A stretch of DNA of 64,000 bases from Entomobacter blattae (GCF_014672835.1 NZ_CP060244.1:2535001-2599000); one strand, 5' to 3'; counted from the first letter of the stretch, positions 45,054 through 55,377 are shown. The notes: generated from the letters alone by a model not told the origin. Numbers and translations: made by a program.

Positions 45054-46570
45054 AGGGAGTCCCCCTTTTTATAGTTATGCCGATACCAGCTATGAAAACT
45101 CTGCTTGGGCGCTTCTGGCAAATCACGGCCTTTGGCCCAGGCATTCAACCGGTTATAGAGCATAAACTCTGGCAGATAATTTAACGCACTATCTGCCATA
45201 GCAATGGCCCCCCTATATAAACGAGGATGAGAAAGGATATACCCTGCAGCTCTCATCATATTCTTCTTGCTTTGAGACATTTCAGAGTTTTCAGCCATCA
45301 CTTGCCGCCAGGAAGCAATTTGTTCATGCAAATTAATCTTGACAGGGCACACATTTGTACAGCTGCCATTTAAGGTGGAAGCAAAAGGTAATTGGCTAAA
45401 TTTATGCCTGTTAAATGTAGGGCTAATGACGATTCCGATAGGGCCTGGGTAGGTACTCCCATAACTTAACCCCCCACTTCTTCTAAAAACCGGACACGTA
45501 TTCATACAGGCTCCACAACGAATACATTTAAGCCCATACCAGAATGTTTCATTCTGCAGGCGTTCTGAGCGGCCATTATCAACGAGTACGACATGCATCT
45601 CCCCCCCCTTACGGGGGCCACGAAAATGCGAAGTATATTGGGTAATGGGAGACCCTAAAGCACTACGGGATAAAAGGCGTACAAAAACAGCCAAATGCTC
45701 TAGCCGAGGGACAAGTTTCTCAATCCCCACCGTGACAATATGCAGGTCTGGTATATTAGCAGAAAGATCTGCATTCCCTTCATTTGTACAAACAACGACC
45801 CCACCCGTTTCCGCCACAATAAAATTTCCGCCCGTCATTCCCGCATCGGCACTCAAGATATAGGGGCGCGTAGTCTGGCGCTGTTGCTCAGCAAGGTAAT
45901 GCACATCATTATTATGGGGGTCTGTATGGAGGGTTTTTGAAAAAACCTCGGCCACATCTGTGCGCATTTTATGCACTGCTGGCACAACAACATGGCTCGG
46001 TGCTTCGTCATCCAACTGCTGAATGCGTTCACCCAGATCCGTCTCGATGACCTCAATATCTTCCTGGGCCATGGCCTCACGGAATCGGCACTCCTCACTC
46101 AGCATGGACTTGCTTTTAATAAGAAGCTTGCTGTTCTTTTCTTTTAGAATACCAGCAATAATCCGGTTATGATCAGCAGCATCCACAGCCCAGTGTACAT
46201 GGATACCGTTCGCCTTGGCATTTCGCTCAAACTCTTCGAGATAATGGGCTAAGTGCGTTAGGGTATGTTCTTTAATTGTCGATGCAAGCGTACGAAGGTC
46301 TTCCCACTCCTCAATCTGGTGCATCTGCTGATCACGTTTTTTTCGCAAATCCCACAATCGCAGATCGTGCATTTTTTCATGCTCGGTCGCGGCAATAAAT
46401 CGTTCGGCGGCCTCTAATTGATTAATGGGGCGGCTCCCTTTAACCGTTGCCCCCTTTGGCTGTTTTTCATAAACAAGAGTATTATTAAAACCAACCGTTG
46501 CTGCTTCAGCATGTTTAAGGGATTGACCAGACTGCGAAAGCGGGTTTTCTGAGTTATGCTTAACATTCAT
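45050..46570 (-). CDS. lutB: LutB, iron-sulfur subunit of lactate utilisation
   Basis: LutB combines a LUD-type N-terminal domain with a 4Fe-4S ferredoxin-like C-terminal part. Both cluster motifs are visible: CIRCGACMNTCPVF near residue 354 and CTNVCPVKINLHEQ near residue 403. Family stretches SADAGMTGGNFIVAETGGVV and GEMHVVLVDNGRS precede them. Length 506. It overlaps lutA and lutC by four bases each, so the three are made together; the complex oxidises L-lactate to pyruvate. Confidence 0.95.
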   Translation of the reverse strand: MNVKHNSENPLSQSGQSLKHAEAATVGFNNTLVYEKQPKGATVKGSRPINQLEAAERFIAATEHEKMHDLRLWDLRKKRDQQMHQIEEWEDLRTLASTIKEHTLTHLAHYLEEFERNAKANGIHVHWAVDAADHNRIIAGILKEKNSKLLIKSKSMLSEECRFREAMAQEDIEVIETDLGERIQQLDDEAPSHVVVPAVHKMRTDVAEVFSKTLHTDPHNNDVHYLAEQQRQTTRPYILSADAGMTGGNFIVAETGGVVVCTNEGNADLSANIPDLHIVTVGIEKLVPRLEHLAVFVRLLSRSALGSPITQYTSHFRGPRKGGEMHVVLVDNGRSERLQNETFWYGLKCIRCGACMNTCPVFRRSGGLSYGSTYPGPIGIVISPTFNRHKFSQLPFASTLNGSCTNVCPVKINLHEQIASWRQVMAENSEMSQSKKNMMRAAGYILSHPRLYRGAIAMADSALNYLPEFMLYNRLNAWAKGRDLPEAPKQSFHSWYRHNYKKGDSL

Positions 46571-47310
46571 GCGGCGGTTCCATTCAATATTTCAGCAATA
46601 TGAATATGTTTTATGGGCAATTTATCCCGTTGGGCGCAGCCACGCTGATGCATAAGACAAGAGCTATCTGCCGAGACAACATACTCCGCCCCTGAGCGAT
46701 ATTGGTCATGAACCTTATCATGGCCCATCTTGGCCGAAATAGCCGCCTCAAAAACAGAAAAAGTCCCTCCGAATCCACAGCATTCATCAGGACGTTCTAA
46801 GGTTACAAACTCAATGCCTTTTACTTTTTTGAGAAGATCCATAGGTTTGGAGAAAAACGCCTCCCGTCTTTCTGACATGCTGGCATGGCGTAACCCCCTT
46901 AAGGAATTACAGTTGTTATGAATAGCAACCTTATGGGGAAACTCCGCCCATGGAAAGGCTTCCACCTTCAAAATATCGTGCAAAAACTCGACGAGATCAT
47001 AGGTGCGCTTCCTAACGCGTTGAACCTCTGGTGTTTGTTCTACAGCATCCATATTACAACGCACATGATGAACACAACTGCCAGACGGGGCTACGATATA
47101 GTCAAACCCCTCAAAATTCTGCACAAACAAAGCTTCAGTCGCTGCCGATTCCTTATGACATCCACTATTTGTCATGGGCTGTCCACAGCATGTCTGATCA
47201 TAAGGATAATGCACATCCAGCCCAAAACGTTCGAGAAGCTTTAGGGTGGCAATTCCCACATCCGGTTCCAAGGCATCCACATAACATGGAATAAATAGCC
47301 CAATCTTCAT
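46567..47310 (-). CDS. lutA: LutA, Fe-S oxidoreductase of lactate utilisation
   Basis: LutA has two cysteine-rich CCG domains, as in GlcF/HdrD-type oxidoreductases: YDQTCCGQPMTNSGC near residue 60 and RPDECCGFGGTFSVFE near residue 180. Length 247. It is the first gene of the minus-strand lut operon. I see no lactate permease (lldP/lutP) or GntR-type regulator beside it, so lactate import and control must be encoded elsewhere. Confidence 0.95.
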   Translation of the reverse strand: MKIGLFIPCYVDALEPDVGIATLKLLERFGLDVHYPYDQTCCGQPMTNSGCHKESAATEALFVQNFEGFDYIVAPSGSCVHHVRCNMDAVEQTPEVQRVRKRTYDLVEFLHDILKVEAFPWAEFPHKVAIHNNCNSLRGLRHASMSERREAFFSKPMDLLKKVKGIEFVTLERPDECCGFGGTFSVFEAAISAKMGHDKVHDQYRSGAEYVVSADSSCLMHQRGCAQRDKLPIKHIHIAEILNGTAA

Positions 47311-47574
47311 AATCTTTAAGGTCCGTCCGCTTGTTGTTGAAGAGATATGCAGAAATTCTTACCTGAGCTATCTTATTATAAAAAACTCCTTAATAAAGGC
47401 ACACTTCCCTATTCGGGTTGCATATCTGCTCTGCACAACACGAAACTCTTGCGCCGTCCCCATTAAGATAACCGCTTTTATCTGCTAAAGAACAGCCCAT
47501 TTACAGGACACAAGCGGTTTCCTTTGGAAGGATATCATCTACAAAATATCTTACCACCTTTTTCTTGCTGCCTT

Positions 47575-50007
47575 TTATAGAGGGCAAACCCCACTCATAC
47601 ACTGTAAATGAGCCATATCTACCATTTCCTGCTGACTGGTATTGTTAATAGCTTTAACAATCTTTAAAAACTCCTCCGCAGCGACTTCCTCTTCTGGAAG
47701 ATATTCATACCCCAATTCTGAGTCTGGACGGGTTGGCAAAATAGAGCAGCATTTAACCCGATGTTGCTCCTCTTGGAGAATTTTGCGGAAATTTTCTAAA
47801 CTATACTGATGGGTATAAAGCTTTAAGGTATAGGAAATCTGGTTTCCCTGCTTAGCTCCTATCCAGAACTGTTCCAATAATTTTAACCACTGATATTGCT
47901 GCTGAGGGGTAGCCTCAGAAGCCGTTACGAGCCTGTTACCAATATTTAAATGCAGGAAAAAAGGCACTGTCGGGAAGCCTACAATACTCATACCAGGAAA
48001 ACTCTGTAATCTCTTTACCGGATAACCGCGAGACTGATAATCCGCAAGCAAGGGATCACTCCCTGATTGCTCATAGCCATGCCCATCAGCCCCACCTTTG
48101 AACTGTACCCAGCGAATATACTGCCTTCTTGCCGGTAAGTGGGCCCCTTCCGTTAATCCAAATAATTTACTGGTTGTTCCAGCAGGTTTTATAGTGGTCA
48201 CCGTTACAGGAGTAAAACTCCCCAGTTCTTTGGCGTAAGAGGCTGCCTCTTCCTTGGCCATTTCAGAAAGGGTATACAGCATCTCCCAAAATGGAGAGGA
48301 TTTTCTTTCATCCAAAAGATCGGCAAAATCATAGCCAAACCGCATCCAAGCCCATTCATGAAGCCCGGTAGGGCCAATTCCAATGCGGTTAGTGCGTGCA
48401 ACCTCCTTCGCGTAAAGCGCGTCCATCTTGTTGGCACGCAGCAAAAATCTTACCCCCAACCTTACCGAAGCCTCCACGCGTTGATCCCATTCCTGCTTTA
48501 CAGAATACTCAGCTTGACCAGGCTCAAAACTTTCAAAATGCACAGGACACGCTAAAAGTGGCGCAAAATCGGCAATAACGCAATATCCGCCGGTAACATG
48601 TAAGGCTATTTCCCCACAAGGGTTGGTTGTAACCGGGAAAAAAGCCTTTGCCGCCCGCCGAGATAACTCCGCCAGGAGCGCCTGAGCCGGCCCAACCTGA
48701 TAGCGGCTACTAGAAAAATCCTGCCCATGTTCATAAACGGGCTTTTTCCATGCCTGCCCCGTGCGATGATCTTCAAGCTTATCCCCATTTATAAAACCTG
48801 GTTCACCATTGATATAGGCACACCGGGTAGCCTCTTCAAAAATCCTTCTTGCATGCTCAGCCTGTAGGCTATTTTCTGATGAAGCCAGAGCCTGCCAGAA
48901 CGCCTGATCAACCATAACAGAATGGTTTGCCGTCCAAAGACCGCCAGCCTCCTTGGCCTTGATAAAACGCAGCACTCCCTTATCCCGCCAGGATTTTGTA
49001 GCCATACGAGCAGCCCTTCTTGCCCCACCGACCTGTACTTCCACAGAAAGATAATGATCAACCAGTAAGGCTTGCTCCCACAAGTCTAGCACACCACTCG
49101 ATCGATCACGCTTCCGAGCGGGGATAATGACGTGCCGATAAAGATTAAGAAGCCCCCGTAAAAGCGAGACTGGGCCAGGGGCGGGACGGTTTTGCATCCC
49201 CGCTATGGGAGAACCTGCCTTACGAATAAAAGAAAGATCAAAAAGGAGGGGAACATTTTTTTGTTGTAAAAAGGCCCGAGATTCCAACAATTCTATAACC
49301 TTGGCCCACCCTTCACGGCTATCTTCTACCCGATGCTCAATTTTTCCCTCAGGGCCTGCTTCCAATGAGGGCAACAAAATTTCAGCCATAAAGGTTTTAA
49401 CGCGTTCTTCTGCCTTTTCATCAAAATTATCGGTATGGTATTCCCACCCCAAAACCCCCATCTCTTGGCCAAAATGCAGCAACTCTTCTCGACTATGAGG
49501 ATAATCTGGATGGCTTGGAGAGAGATATACGAGAATATCTGGGGCATAAGCCCAATCGATGGCCATAAGGTCATCATCATAAGACCTGCCAACACCTGAA
49601 CCATTCAGCAGCAAGTAAAATTTAGCAAAAGAGGCAATGGCTGTGGCACAATTGGTAAACACCTCCATATTACGGTTCTTTTGCCGATAATCTCCATGTT
49701 GAAGATGCCGCCCTGATGTTAATAGTGCTCCAGTCGCAATGGCATTCCGAAGCGCTAGCCACTCTGGGCTATATTGGGCATCCAACAAGGAAAGGTTTCC
49801 CCAGGCGACCCTATCAGCCACTTTCCCAAAGTTTTCTTCATCCTCTGGGCGAAAAACTGTCCGCCTTGCCACGGCTTCACCCATACCAGAATAGAGGGGG
49901 CGACAGGGCAAAACCCCTTTTCCGAAAGAAAGAGCTGTGTGATTCTCAACCATTGGCCTCTTATCTTGCCCCGTGTGCGTAAGGGGGCTATTTCCATACA
50001 TGTCCAT
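47575..50007 (-). CDS. Ribonucleotide reductase, probably adenosylcobalamin-dependent (class II)
   Basis: This 810-residue single-chain ribonucleotide reductase makes deoxyribonucleotides. The first active-site cysteine is in EVFTNCATAIASF (about 118), the radical cysteine in TTNPCGEIAL (about 445), and the re-reducing cysteine pair in the last residues CMSGVCPL. Other landmarks are LNGSGVGRSYDDDL, GPTGLHEWAW and TIKPAGTTSKLFG. No NrdB-like radical subunit is adjacent, the chain length is like the monomeric class II enzymes, and the end resembles theirs, so I infer B12 dependence. AAAGGAG lies six bases before the ATG. Two NrdR boxes lie about 230 bases upstream. I saw no cobalamin riboswitch box in that leader. 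Confidence 0.85.
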   Translation of the reverse strand: MDMYGNSPLTHTGQDKRPMVENHTALSFGKGVLPCRPLYSGMGEAVARRTVFRPEDEENFGKVADRVAWGNLSLLDAQYSPEWLALRNAIATGALLTSGRHLQHGDYRQKNRNMEVFTNCATAIASFAKFYLLLNGSGVGRSYDDDLMAIDWAYAPDILVYLSPSHPDYPHSREELLHFGQEMGVLGWEYHTDNFDEKAEERVKTFMAEILLPSLEAGPEGKIEHRVEDSREGWAKVIELLESRAFLQQKNVPLLFDLSFIRKAGSPIAGMQNRPAPGPVSLLRGLLNLYRHVIIPARKRDRSSGVLDLWEQALLVDHYLSVEVQVGGARRAARMATKSWRDKGVLRFIKAKEAGGLWTANHSVMVDQAFWQALASSENSLQAEHARRIFEEATRCAYINGEPGFINGDKLEDHRTGQAWKKPVYEHGQDFSSSRYQVGPAQALLAELSRRAAKAFFPVTTNPCGEIALHVTGGYCVIADFAPLLACPVHFESFEPGQAEYSVKQEWDQRVEASVRLGVRFLLRANKMDALYAKEVARTNRIGIGPTGLHEWAWMRFGYDFADLLDERKSSPFWEMLYTLSEMAKEEAASYAKELGSFTPVTVTTIKPAGTTSKLFGLTEGAHLPARRQYIRWVQFKGGADGHGYEQSGSDPLLADYQSRGYPVKRLQSFPGMSIVGFPTVPFFLHLNIGNRLVTASEATPQQQYQWLKLLEQFWIGAKQGNQISYTLKLYTHQYSLENFRKILQEEQHRVKCCSILPTRPDSELGYEYLPEEEVAAEEFLKIVKAINNTSQQEMVDMAHLQCMSGVCPL

Positions 50008-50238
50008 ACCAGGCTCCTTTTTCTCTTCTCTGCGTCTTCTTATTCATCTGGTCTATTTTCTAAAGAGCAGCTTCTCAAAAGGCAGCGTTATCCTCATAGC
50101 CCATGTATCCCAAAAAGGGTTACCCTTACCCATTCCACAAGAAAGCCAAGAAGAGCGAGGAAACATTCAGGTCAGCCCTTTTGCTTTGCATATAATGTGC
50201 CGCCCTAGAATAGATGATCATATTCCAGATTACTCTCA

Positions 50239-50256
50239 ATAATAATCAATATATTG
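50239..50256 (-). promoter_or_regulatory. NrdR box 1 of the ribonucleotide reductase promoter
   Basis: ATAATAATCAATATATTG contains the palindromic core CAATATATTG, which matches the NrdR consensus CwATATwTwG-type core at every position. It is the gene-proximal copy of two identical 18-base repeats. NrdR is the ATP/dATP-sensing repressor of ribonucleotide reductase genes. Confidence 0.8.
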
Positions 50257-50269
50257 TATAAATTATTTG

Positions 50270-50287
50270 ATAATAATCAATATATTG
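50270..50287 (-). promoter_or_regulatory. NrdR box 2 of the ribonucleotide reductase promoter
   Basis: This is the second copy of the same 18 bases, starting exactly 31 bases from the first, i.e. three helical turns. That is the known spacing of paired NrdR boxes. The pair lies between the dsbD stop and the reductase start, both on the minus strand, so it controls the reductase. The remaining bases of the gap hold no gene. Confidence 0.8.
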
Positions 50288-50360
50288 AAAAAATATTTTT
50301 GGAGGAAAAATTTATACTGAGACAATGGAGGAAAATTTCCTGAGAATATCCTACCCTTTT

Positions 50361-52655
50361 TTAGGGTTTTTGAAGGATACTGGCCACCAGGGAAGGGGTA
50401 AGAAGTTGAGGAAGAATCTGGGGATTCCCCCGTGATGGGTAAAAAACATATAAGGGTACCCCATCTCGATGATGGTGTTTAAGAAAAGCAGAAATAGCTG
50501 GGTTCTGATGTGTCCAATCAGCAACAAGATAGTGGATGTGATTATCCTGAAAAACCCGCTTTACAGAGGCAGACTCTAACGCTACCTTCTCATTAACAAT
50601 ACATGTAATACACCAAGCTGCTGTTACATCTACAAAAACAGGCTGATGGGCTTGTGTAAGCCTTTCCAACAGCTGGGGGGTATAAACCTCGTGCACCAAG
50701 CCACTATCTTGGCCTCTCTTGGCTTCTTTCTGTAAAGGTTTTTCAGCCTCTGTGGGCATTCCCTGAGCTGAAGAAAGCCCAACAAGGGAGTAAGGAGGTT
50801 GGAATTTCCATAAACCCCAATAATATCCACTCCCCACGGCCAAGCATAGCCCGCCCCCCAACATTAATATCACAAAGCGTCCAACCTTGGCTTTCAGGCT
50901 CTCTTTAAACTGGAGCATGCCCCACAACCAGGCGAGAAATGCCCATATCACTCCACCTGTCAATGTTAGGGCTACTGCAGGACTTCCTCCTTGCAGGCTT
51001 ACAACCCATACCAACCACACACAGGTGAACAATAAGGGAAAGGCCAACCCTTGCCGAATATACACCATCCACTTCCCAGGTTTAGGCATGATCCGTGCCA
51101 AGGCGGGCACCCACATCATCACCCAATAAGGCAAGGCTAATCCCAGCCCTAAAAAGAGGAAAACAATCCCCCCCAGCCAGGCTGGCAAAACAAAGGCGGC
51201 AGCCACTGCAACGCCCATAAAGGGGGCTGTGCAAGGCGTAGATAAAACCACAACCAAAACCCCTGTGGCAAAATCATGCCAATAGCCATGAGCAGGTATA
51301 TATTTTTGCCCCAGAGCCGTCATGCCCGCGCCAATTTCAAAAAGACCCAAAAGATTTAAAGCCAACAGCAATAAAAACCAGACCATGCCAATGACAAACA
51401 GCGGAGACTGAAACTGTGTTCCCCAGCCGTTACCTAAGCCAATCGCTCGCCCACCCATCATCAAGAGGCCCAGCATGGTAAAGGTTACAACCACCCCACA
51501 CACATAGACCAAAGCTTTTCTACGGGCCTTTGCAAGCCCCGAATGCCCCACTTCCAGAACGCTCAGGGTTTTTACAGCCAAAACAGGGAAGACACAGGGC
51601 ATAACATTTAAGAGAAGGCCGCCCAATACAGCAAACACAAGACTATTGACTATTTTTCCCACAGCCAGCCTCTCCCCACCACGTGCTGTATTAGCAACAG
51701 TCGATGCGGTAAGGCGTCCCACCTTTGTTTCTATCCAAAGGGCACTGCTATTCTCTTTGTTATCTTTGAGAACAACCACACCTTTGGTAACAGCCTCAGG
51801 ATCAACAAGCCATTTAAGAGGAAAAACAATGCGGCTATCCCCTACGACAGGGGAGGATGAAAACGATAAATCTATCGCCCCCTGCCTGGCAGGAAAAAAT
51901 TGGGCAGAGTGAACGGTTTCTCTCGACAGGCCATGGCCTTTCAACACCAGATTTTTGTTTTCATCCAAAAACGCCTCAAAAGGAGAAGGTTGAGGCAAAG
52001 CCTGTCTGGCTGTAGCAAAGAGAGGTGCTTGCGCAGAGGCCTGTGCATGAGAAGCAACTGGCAACTTAAGGGTAAAAGAGGCCTCCTCAGGTACACAAAT
52101 CTTCTCGCAAACGAGCCATTGAGCTTTTATGGGAATAACGACATCTCGCTGCCCAACTGAAAGGGAAGGTCCGTTTTGAGGCCCTGCCAACAAGGTGAGC
52201 GGCTGCATAAGCATCACCTGCCCTTGATAGGCAAAAGAGGTCAAAGGACCTTCAGGAATGCGCTGGGGAACAGGCCATTGAAGGCTACCCGCACGAAGGG
52301 CCATACCCCCAACCTCTGATGGAAGGGTAATGTCTGCTGCAGAACCGGCATCGCCTGGGTTAAGCCAATAAGTATGCCAGCCCTTTGCTAACTCCAACTG
52401 CAACCCCAAAGTAAAGGGTTTTCCCAGCTGAATGGGGTACGTATCCACCATAATGGCAGCACGACTATGGCGATTAACCACCCAATTGGTCTGCCCCTGC
52501 TGAGGAATATTATCGCCTTTTTCCTCTTTGTGCCCCTTCTCTTCGAGAGAGGACAGAAAAGAGGACTGAGGAGCTGCTTCGGCTACAACAAAAGAAAAAA
52601 ATGTGCTCGCAATAAGTCCTATAACCAGCAGAAAAATAGAGTAATTTTTTTTCAT
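50361..52655 (-). CDS. dsbD: DsbD-family thiol:disulfide transporter
   Basis: DsbD carries reducing power from cytoplasmic thioredoxin to the periplasm. A signal peptide (about 1-26) precedes an N-terminal periplasmic domain with a cysteine pair (VCEKICVPEEA). Eight or so membrane helices follow, with the redox cysteines in VMPCVFPVLAVK and STPCTAPFMG. The C-terminal thioredoxin domain has AAWCITCIVNEKV. The frame opens at 52700, but the ATG at 52655 is preceded by AAGGGA at six bases and gives a clean signal peptide (764 residues). It lies upstream of the ribonucleotide reductase on the same strand. Confidence 0.93.
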   Translation of the reverse strand: MKKNYSIFLLVIGLIASTFFSFVVAEAAPQSSFLSSLEEKGHKEEKGDNIPQQGQTNWVVNRHSRAAIMVDTYPIQLGKPFTLGLQLELAKGWHTYWLNPGDAGSAADITLPSEVGGMALRAGSLQWPVPQRIPEGPLTSFAYQGQVMLMQPLTLLAGPQNGPSLSVGQRDVVIPIKAQWLVCEKICVPEEASFTLKLPVASHAQASAQAPLFATARQALPQPSPFEAFLDENKNLVLKGHGLSRETVHSAQFFPARQGAIDLSFSSSPVVGDSRIVFPLKWLVDPEAVTKGVVVLKDNKENSSALWIETKVGRLTASTVANTARGGERLAVGKIVNSLVFAVLGGLLLNVMPCVFPVLAVKTLSVLEVGHSGLAKARRKALVYVCGVVVTFTMLGLLMMGGRAIGLGNGWGTQFQSPLFVIGMVWFLLLLALNLLGLFEIGAGMTALGQKYIPAHGYWHDFATGVLVVVLSTPCTAPFMGVAVAAAFVLPAWLGGIVFLFLGLGLALPYWVMMWVPALARIMPKPGKWMVYIRQGLAFPLLFTCVWLVWVVSLQGGSPAVALTLTGGVIWAFLAWLWGMLQFKESLKAKVGRFVILMLGGGLCLAVGSGYYWGLWKFQPPYSLVGLSSAQGMPTEAEKPLQKEAKRGQDSGLVHEVYTPQLLERLTQAHQPVFVDVTAAWCITCIVNEKVALESASVKRVFQDNHIHYLVADWTHQNPAISAFLKHHHRDGVPLYVFYPSRGNPQILPQLLTPSLVASILQKP

Positions 52656-52812
52656 GCACATTCCCTTTGATTTAAGGTATAACTCCCTACCATATCTCAC
52701 CGCTATTTTATATTCTTCTTTCCGCTCCTATATCTCTTTCTCCACCACTCTTATCGTTACTCCACCATGCTATTATCTTTAAATTCTTTACAAACTAACC
52801 AGTAACCTTTTC

Positions 52813-55377
52813 ATGTCACTCCATTCGCCCAACATCCCTATTGCCGAAATCTGCACACTTCCTATTGCACAAGTCCTTCCTGAGATTTTCGAGCACATGG
52901 AAAAAAGCAGTAATGGCGTGGTGATAGCCCCCCCAGGGGCAGGGAAAACAACAGCAATCCCCCTTGCCCTTCTCGACGCCACGTGGTTTGGCCGAGGCCA
53001 GAAACTGGTGATGCTAGAACCAAGGCGGCTTGCTGCGCGCACGGCTGCGTATCGTATGGCTAGCCTCCTTGGGGAAAAAGTGGGGCAGACTGTGGGCTAT
53101 ACGACGCGCCTAGAAAAAGTCTGCTCTCCACAAACCCGTATTGAGGTTATCACAGAAGGCATCTTAATCCACCGGCTGATGCATGACCCGACGTTGGAGG
53201 GAATTGCCGCTGTATTGTTTGATGAAGTGCATGAACGCTCCCTCGATACCGATTTTGCCCTAGCCTGCTGCTTGGATGTACAGCAGAACTTTCGCCCAGA
53301 ATTACGCCTTTTAGCCATGTCAGCAACACTGGACGGGGCCGTTTTTACCAAAACCATGCAAACCCGCCTTATCGAAAGCATGGGGCAAAGCTTTCCGGTT
53401 GATATCCGCCATACGAAACACGATATTGCCCGTATTCAGGATATTCCTACCTTTGTGGCCCAAAATATTTTTGAGGTTCTCAGCCAGGAGGAAGGAAGCA
53501 TTCTGGCCTTTCTGCCGGGTGCAGGAGAAATCCACCGCTGCAAAACCCTAATAGAAGAGCATCCCCTTTACAAAAGCCAGGTGGAGTGTTTACCCCTTTA
53601 TGGCGCCCTTCCGCCCGAAGAACAAGACAAGATCTTTTCGCCACCCCTTGATGGAAAAAGACGTATTATTCTTGCCACTTCTATTGCAGAAACCTCTCTT
53701 ACCGTACCAGGGATCCGCATTGTAATCGATAGCGGGTTTAGGCGTACCCCACAATTTTCGTCAGATTCAGGGTTAAACCAACTCAAAACTGTCAAGATCT
53801 CTCGCGCTGCAGCCCATCAACGCTCTGGCCGTGCAGGAAGAACGATACCTGGCATAGCCATCCGGCTTTGGTCAGAAGCTACCCAACGAGGGCTTGCCCC
53901 ACAAGATCAGCCAGAAATTCTCAATGCTGACCTCAGCAGCCTTTACCTTAATGCTGCCCACTGGGAAAAGGTGGTGGGCACCCCGCTTACCCAATTACCA
54001 CTTCTTGAGAGACCTCCCACCGGGCCAGTCGAAGCCGCACAAGCCATGCTGATTTCCCTGGGGGCTTTGGATGACCACCATCATCATATTACCTCACTCG
54101 GGCAAAAAATGAGCAAGCTTGGTACCCACCCCCGCCTAGCCGCCATGCTCCTCGCTGCGCAAACCCCTCAAGAACAGACGATTGCCATCACCATTGCAAC
54201 CCTCCTAGAAGAGCGTGACCCTATACGCCCCTTCCGAACGCCTCAGGGCAGACCCGTCCAGCCTCCGCCAGCAGATATTACCCTTCGCCTTCATCTTATT
54301 GCAGGCCTTGATGACCCTGAGATTCCCCCTACGCATATCGACCGTGCCGCCTTACGGCGTATTCACCAAACAGCCCGGCAATTTGCCGCCCGTATGGCTA
54401 TAAAAGCTAATAAAATGGCACTTTCCCCCTCGACTGAACTTTCTTTCCCACCCCCGATCGTTGCCAAACTGATTGCCGCTGCTTTTCCTGACCGTATTGC
54501 CCAAAAACGTACTGATGATGGCTCTTTTAAACTTTCCGGTGGAGGAAGCGCCCATATTCCTAAAACAGATCCTCTCGCCCGGGAGAAATTGCTAGCGGTT
54601 GCTGTGCTCCATCATTATAAAACCACAACCATACAAATGGCAGCCCCTTTAGATTCCAAAGCTCTACCCCCGACTTTATTGGAGAGCTGCCGAACTAGTA
54701 CAGACCTCATGGTTGACCCCACAAACGGGGCTGTTTTAGGGCACCAACGCATAAGGCTTGGCAGCCTTATCCTTCAAGAACGCACAATTCCCCTTGCAGA
54801 AAGTGATATTATCCCCATTCTTTTGGAGTATACCAACCAAAACTTCCTCACCTGTTTAACCTGGAGCGAATCGACCCGCCAACTTCAAGCCAGAGCCCGT
54901 CTGGCCCGCCAGGCAGGACAAGAAGACCTTCCCGATATCTCAGACGAAACACTGAAAAATACCCTTACCAGCTGGCTGACCCCTTACCTTAGTTCTCTTC
55001 GGCGGGTCAGTGACCTCAAAACCCTTGATCTTCACGCGATTTTGCTTTCTTTTTTCAGTTATCCGCAAAAACATTGGCTAGATAGCCACCTGCCAACACA
55101 TATAACCTTACAAGGGCGCACCACGGCGATAGATTATACGCAGCCCGTTCCGGTAGTGGCAGCGAAAGCCCAATTCTTTTTCGAGCTTGCCGCCCTTCCC
55201 CTTTTGGCAGAAGGGAAAATACCCCTGCAAGCCGCTCTTCTCTCGCCCGCGGGGCGTGTTCAGGCTATCACCACTGATCTTGCCAGCTTTTGGGAGAAAG
55301 GCTGGCATGATATGCGCCGCGACATGAAGGGCCGTTACCCCAAACATGACTGGCCAGAAAAACCTCATCCAACATAA
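52813..55377 (+). CDS. hrpB: HrpB, ATP-dependent DEAH-box helicase
   Basis: HrpB is a DEAH/RHA-type helicase of unknown precise role, widespread in Proteobacteria. The Walker A motif PPGAGKTTAIPLALL lies near residue 40, DEVHERSLDTDFAL is motif II, MSATLDG motif III, and HQRSGRAGRTIPGIAIRLW motif VI. The 854 residues include the HA2 domain and the HrpB-specific C-terminal domain (ending near ALLSPAGRVQAITTDLASFW). It stands alone between dsbD (divergent) and a long gap. Confidence 0.95.
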   Translation: MSLHSPNIPIAEICTLPIAQVLPEIFEHMEKSSNGVVIAPPGAGKTTAIPLALLDATWFGRGQKLVMLEPRRLAARTAAYRMASLLGEKVGQTVGYTTRLEKVCSPQTRIEVITEGILIHRLMHDPTLEGIAAVLFDEVHERSLDTDFALACCLDVQQNFRPELRLLAMSATLDGAVFTKTMQTRLIESMGQSFPVDIRHTKHDIARIQDIPTFVAQNIFEVLSQEEGSILAFLPGAGEIHRCKTLIEEHPLYKSQVECLPLYGALPPEEQDKIFSPPLDGKRRIILATSIAETSLTVPGIRIVIDSGFRRTPQFSSDSGLNQLKTVKISRAAAHQRSGRAGRTIPGIAIRLWSEATQRGLAPQDQPEILNADLSSLYLNAAHWEKVVGTPLTQLPLLERPPTGPVEAAQAMLISLGALDDHHHHITSLGQKMSKLGTHPRLAAMLLAAQTPQEQTIAITIATLLEERDPIRPFRTPQGRPVQPPPADITLRLHLIAGLDDPEIPPTHIDRAALRRIHQTARQFAARMAIKANKMALSPSTELSFPPPIVAKLIAAAFPDRIAQKRTDDGSFKLSGGGSAHIPKTDPLAREKLLAVAVLHHYKTTTIQMAAPLDSKALPPTLLESCRTSTDLMVDPTNGAVLGHQRIRLGSLILQERTIPLAESDIIPILLEYTNQNFLTCLTWSESTRQLQARARLARQAGQEDLPDISDETLKNTLTSWLTPYLSSLRRVSDLKTLDLHAILLSFFSYPQKHWLDSHLPTHITLQGRTTAIDYTQPVPVVAAKAQFFFELAALPLLAEGKIPLQAALLSPAGRVQAITTDLASFWEKGWHDMRRDMKGRYPKHDWPEKPHPT

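Noticed and set aside
50008-50238. Cobalamin riboswitch in the leader of the ribonucleotide reductase gene
   Set aside because: I looked for the B12 box (GCCACTG on the minus strand) and did not find it; only a GGGTAA-GGGTAACCC hairpin is visible.
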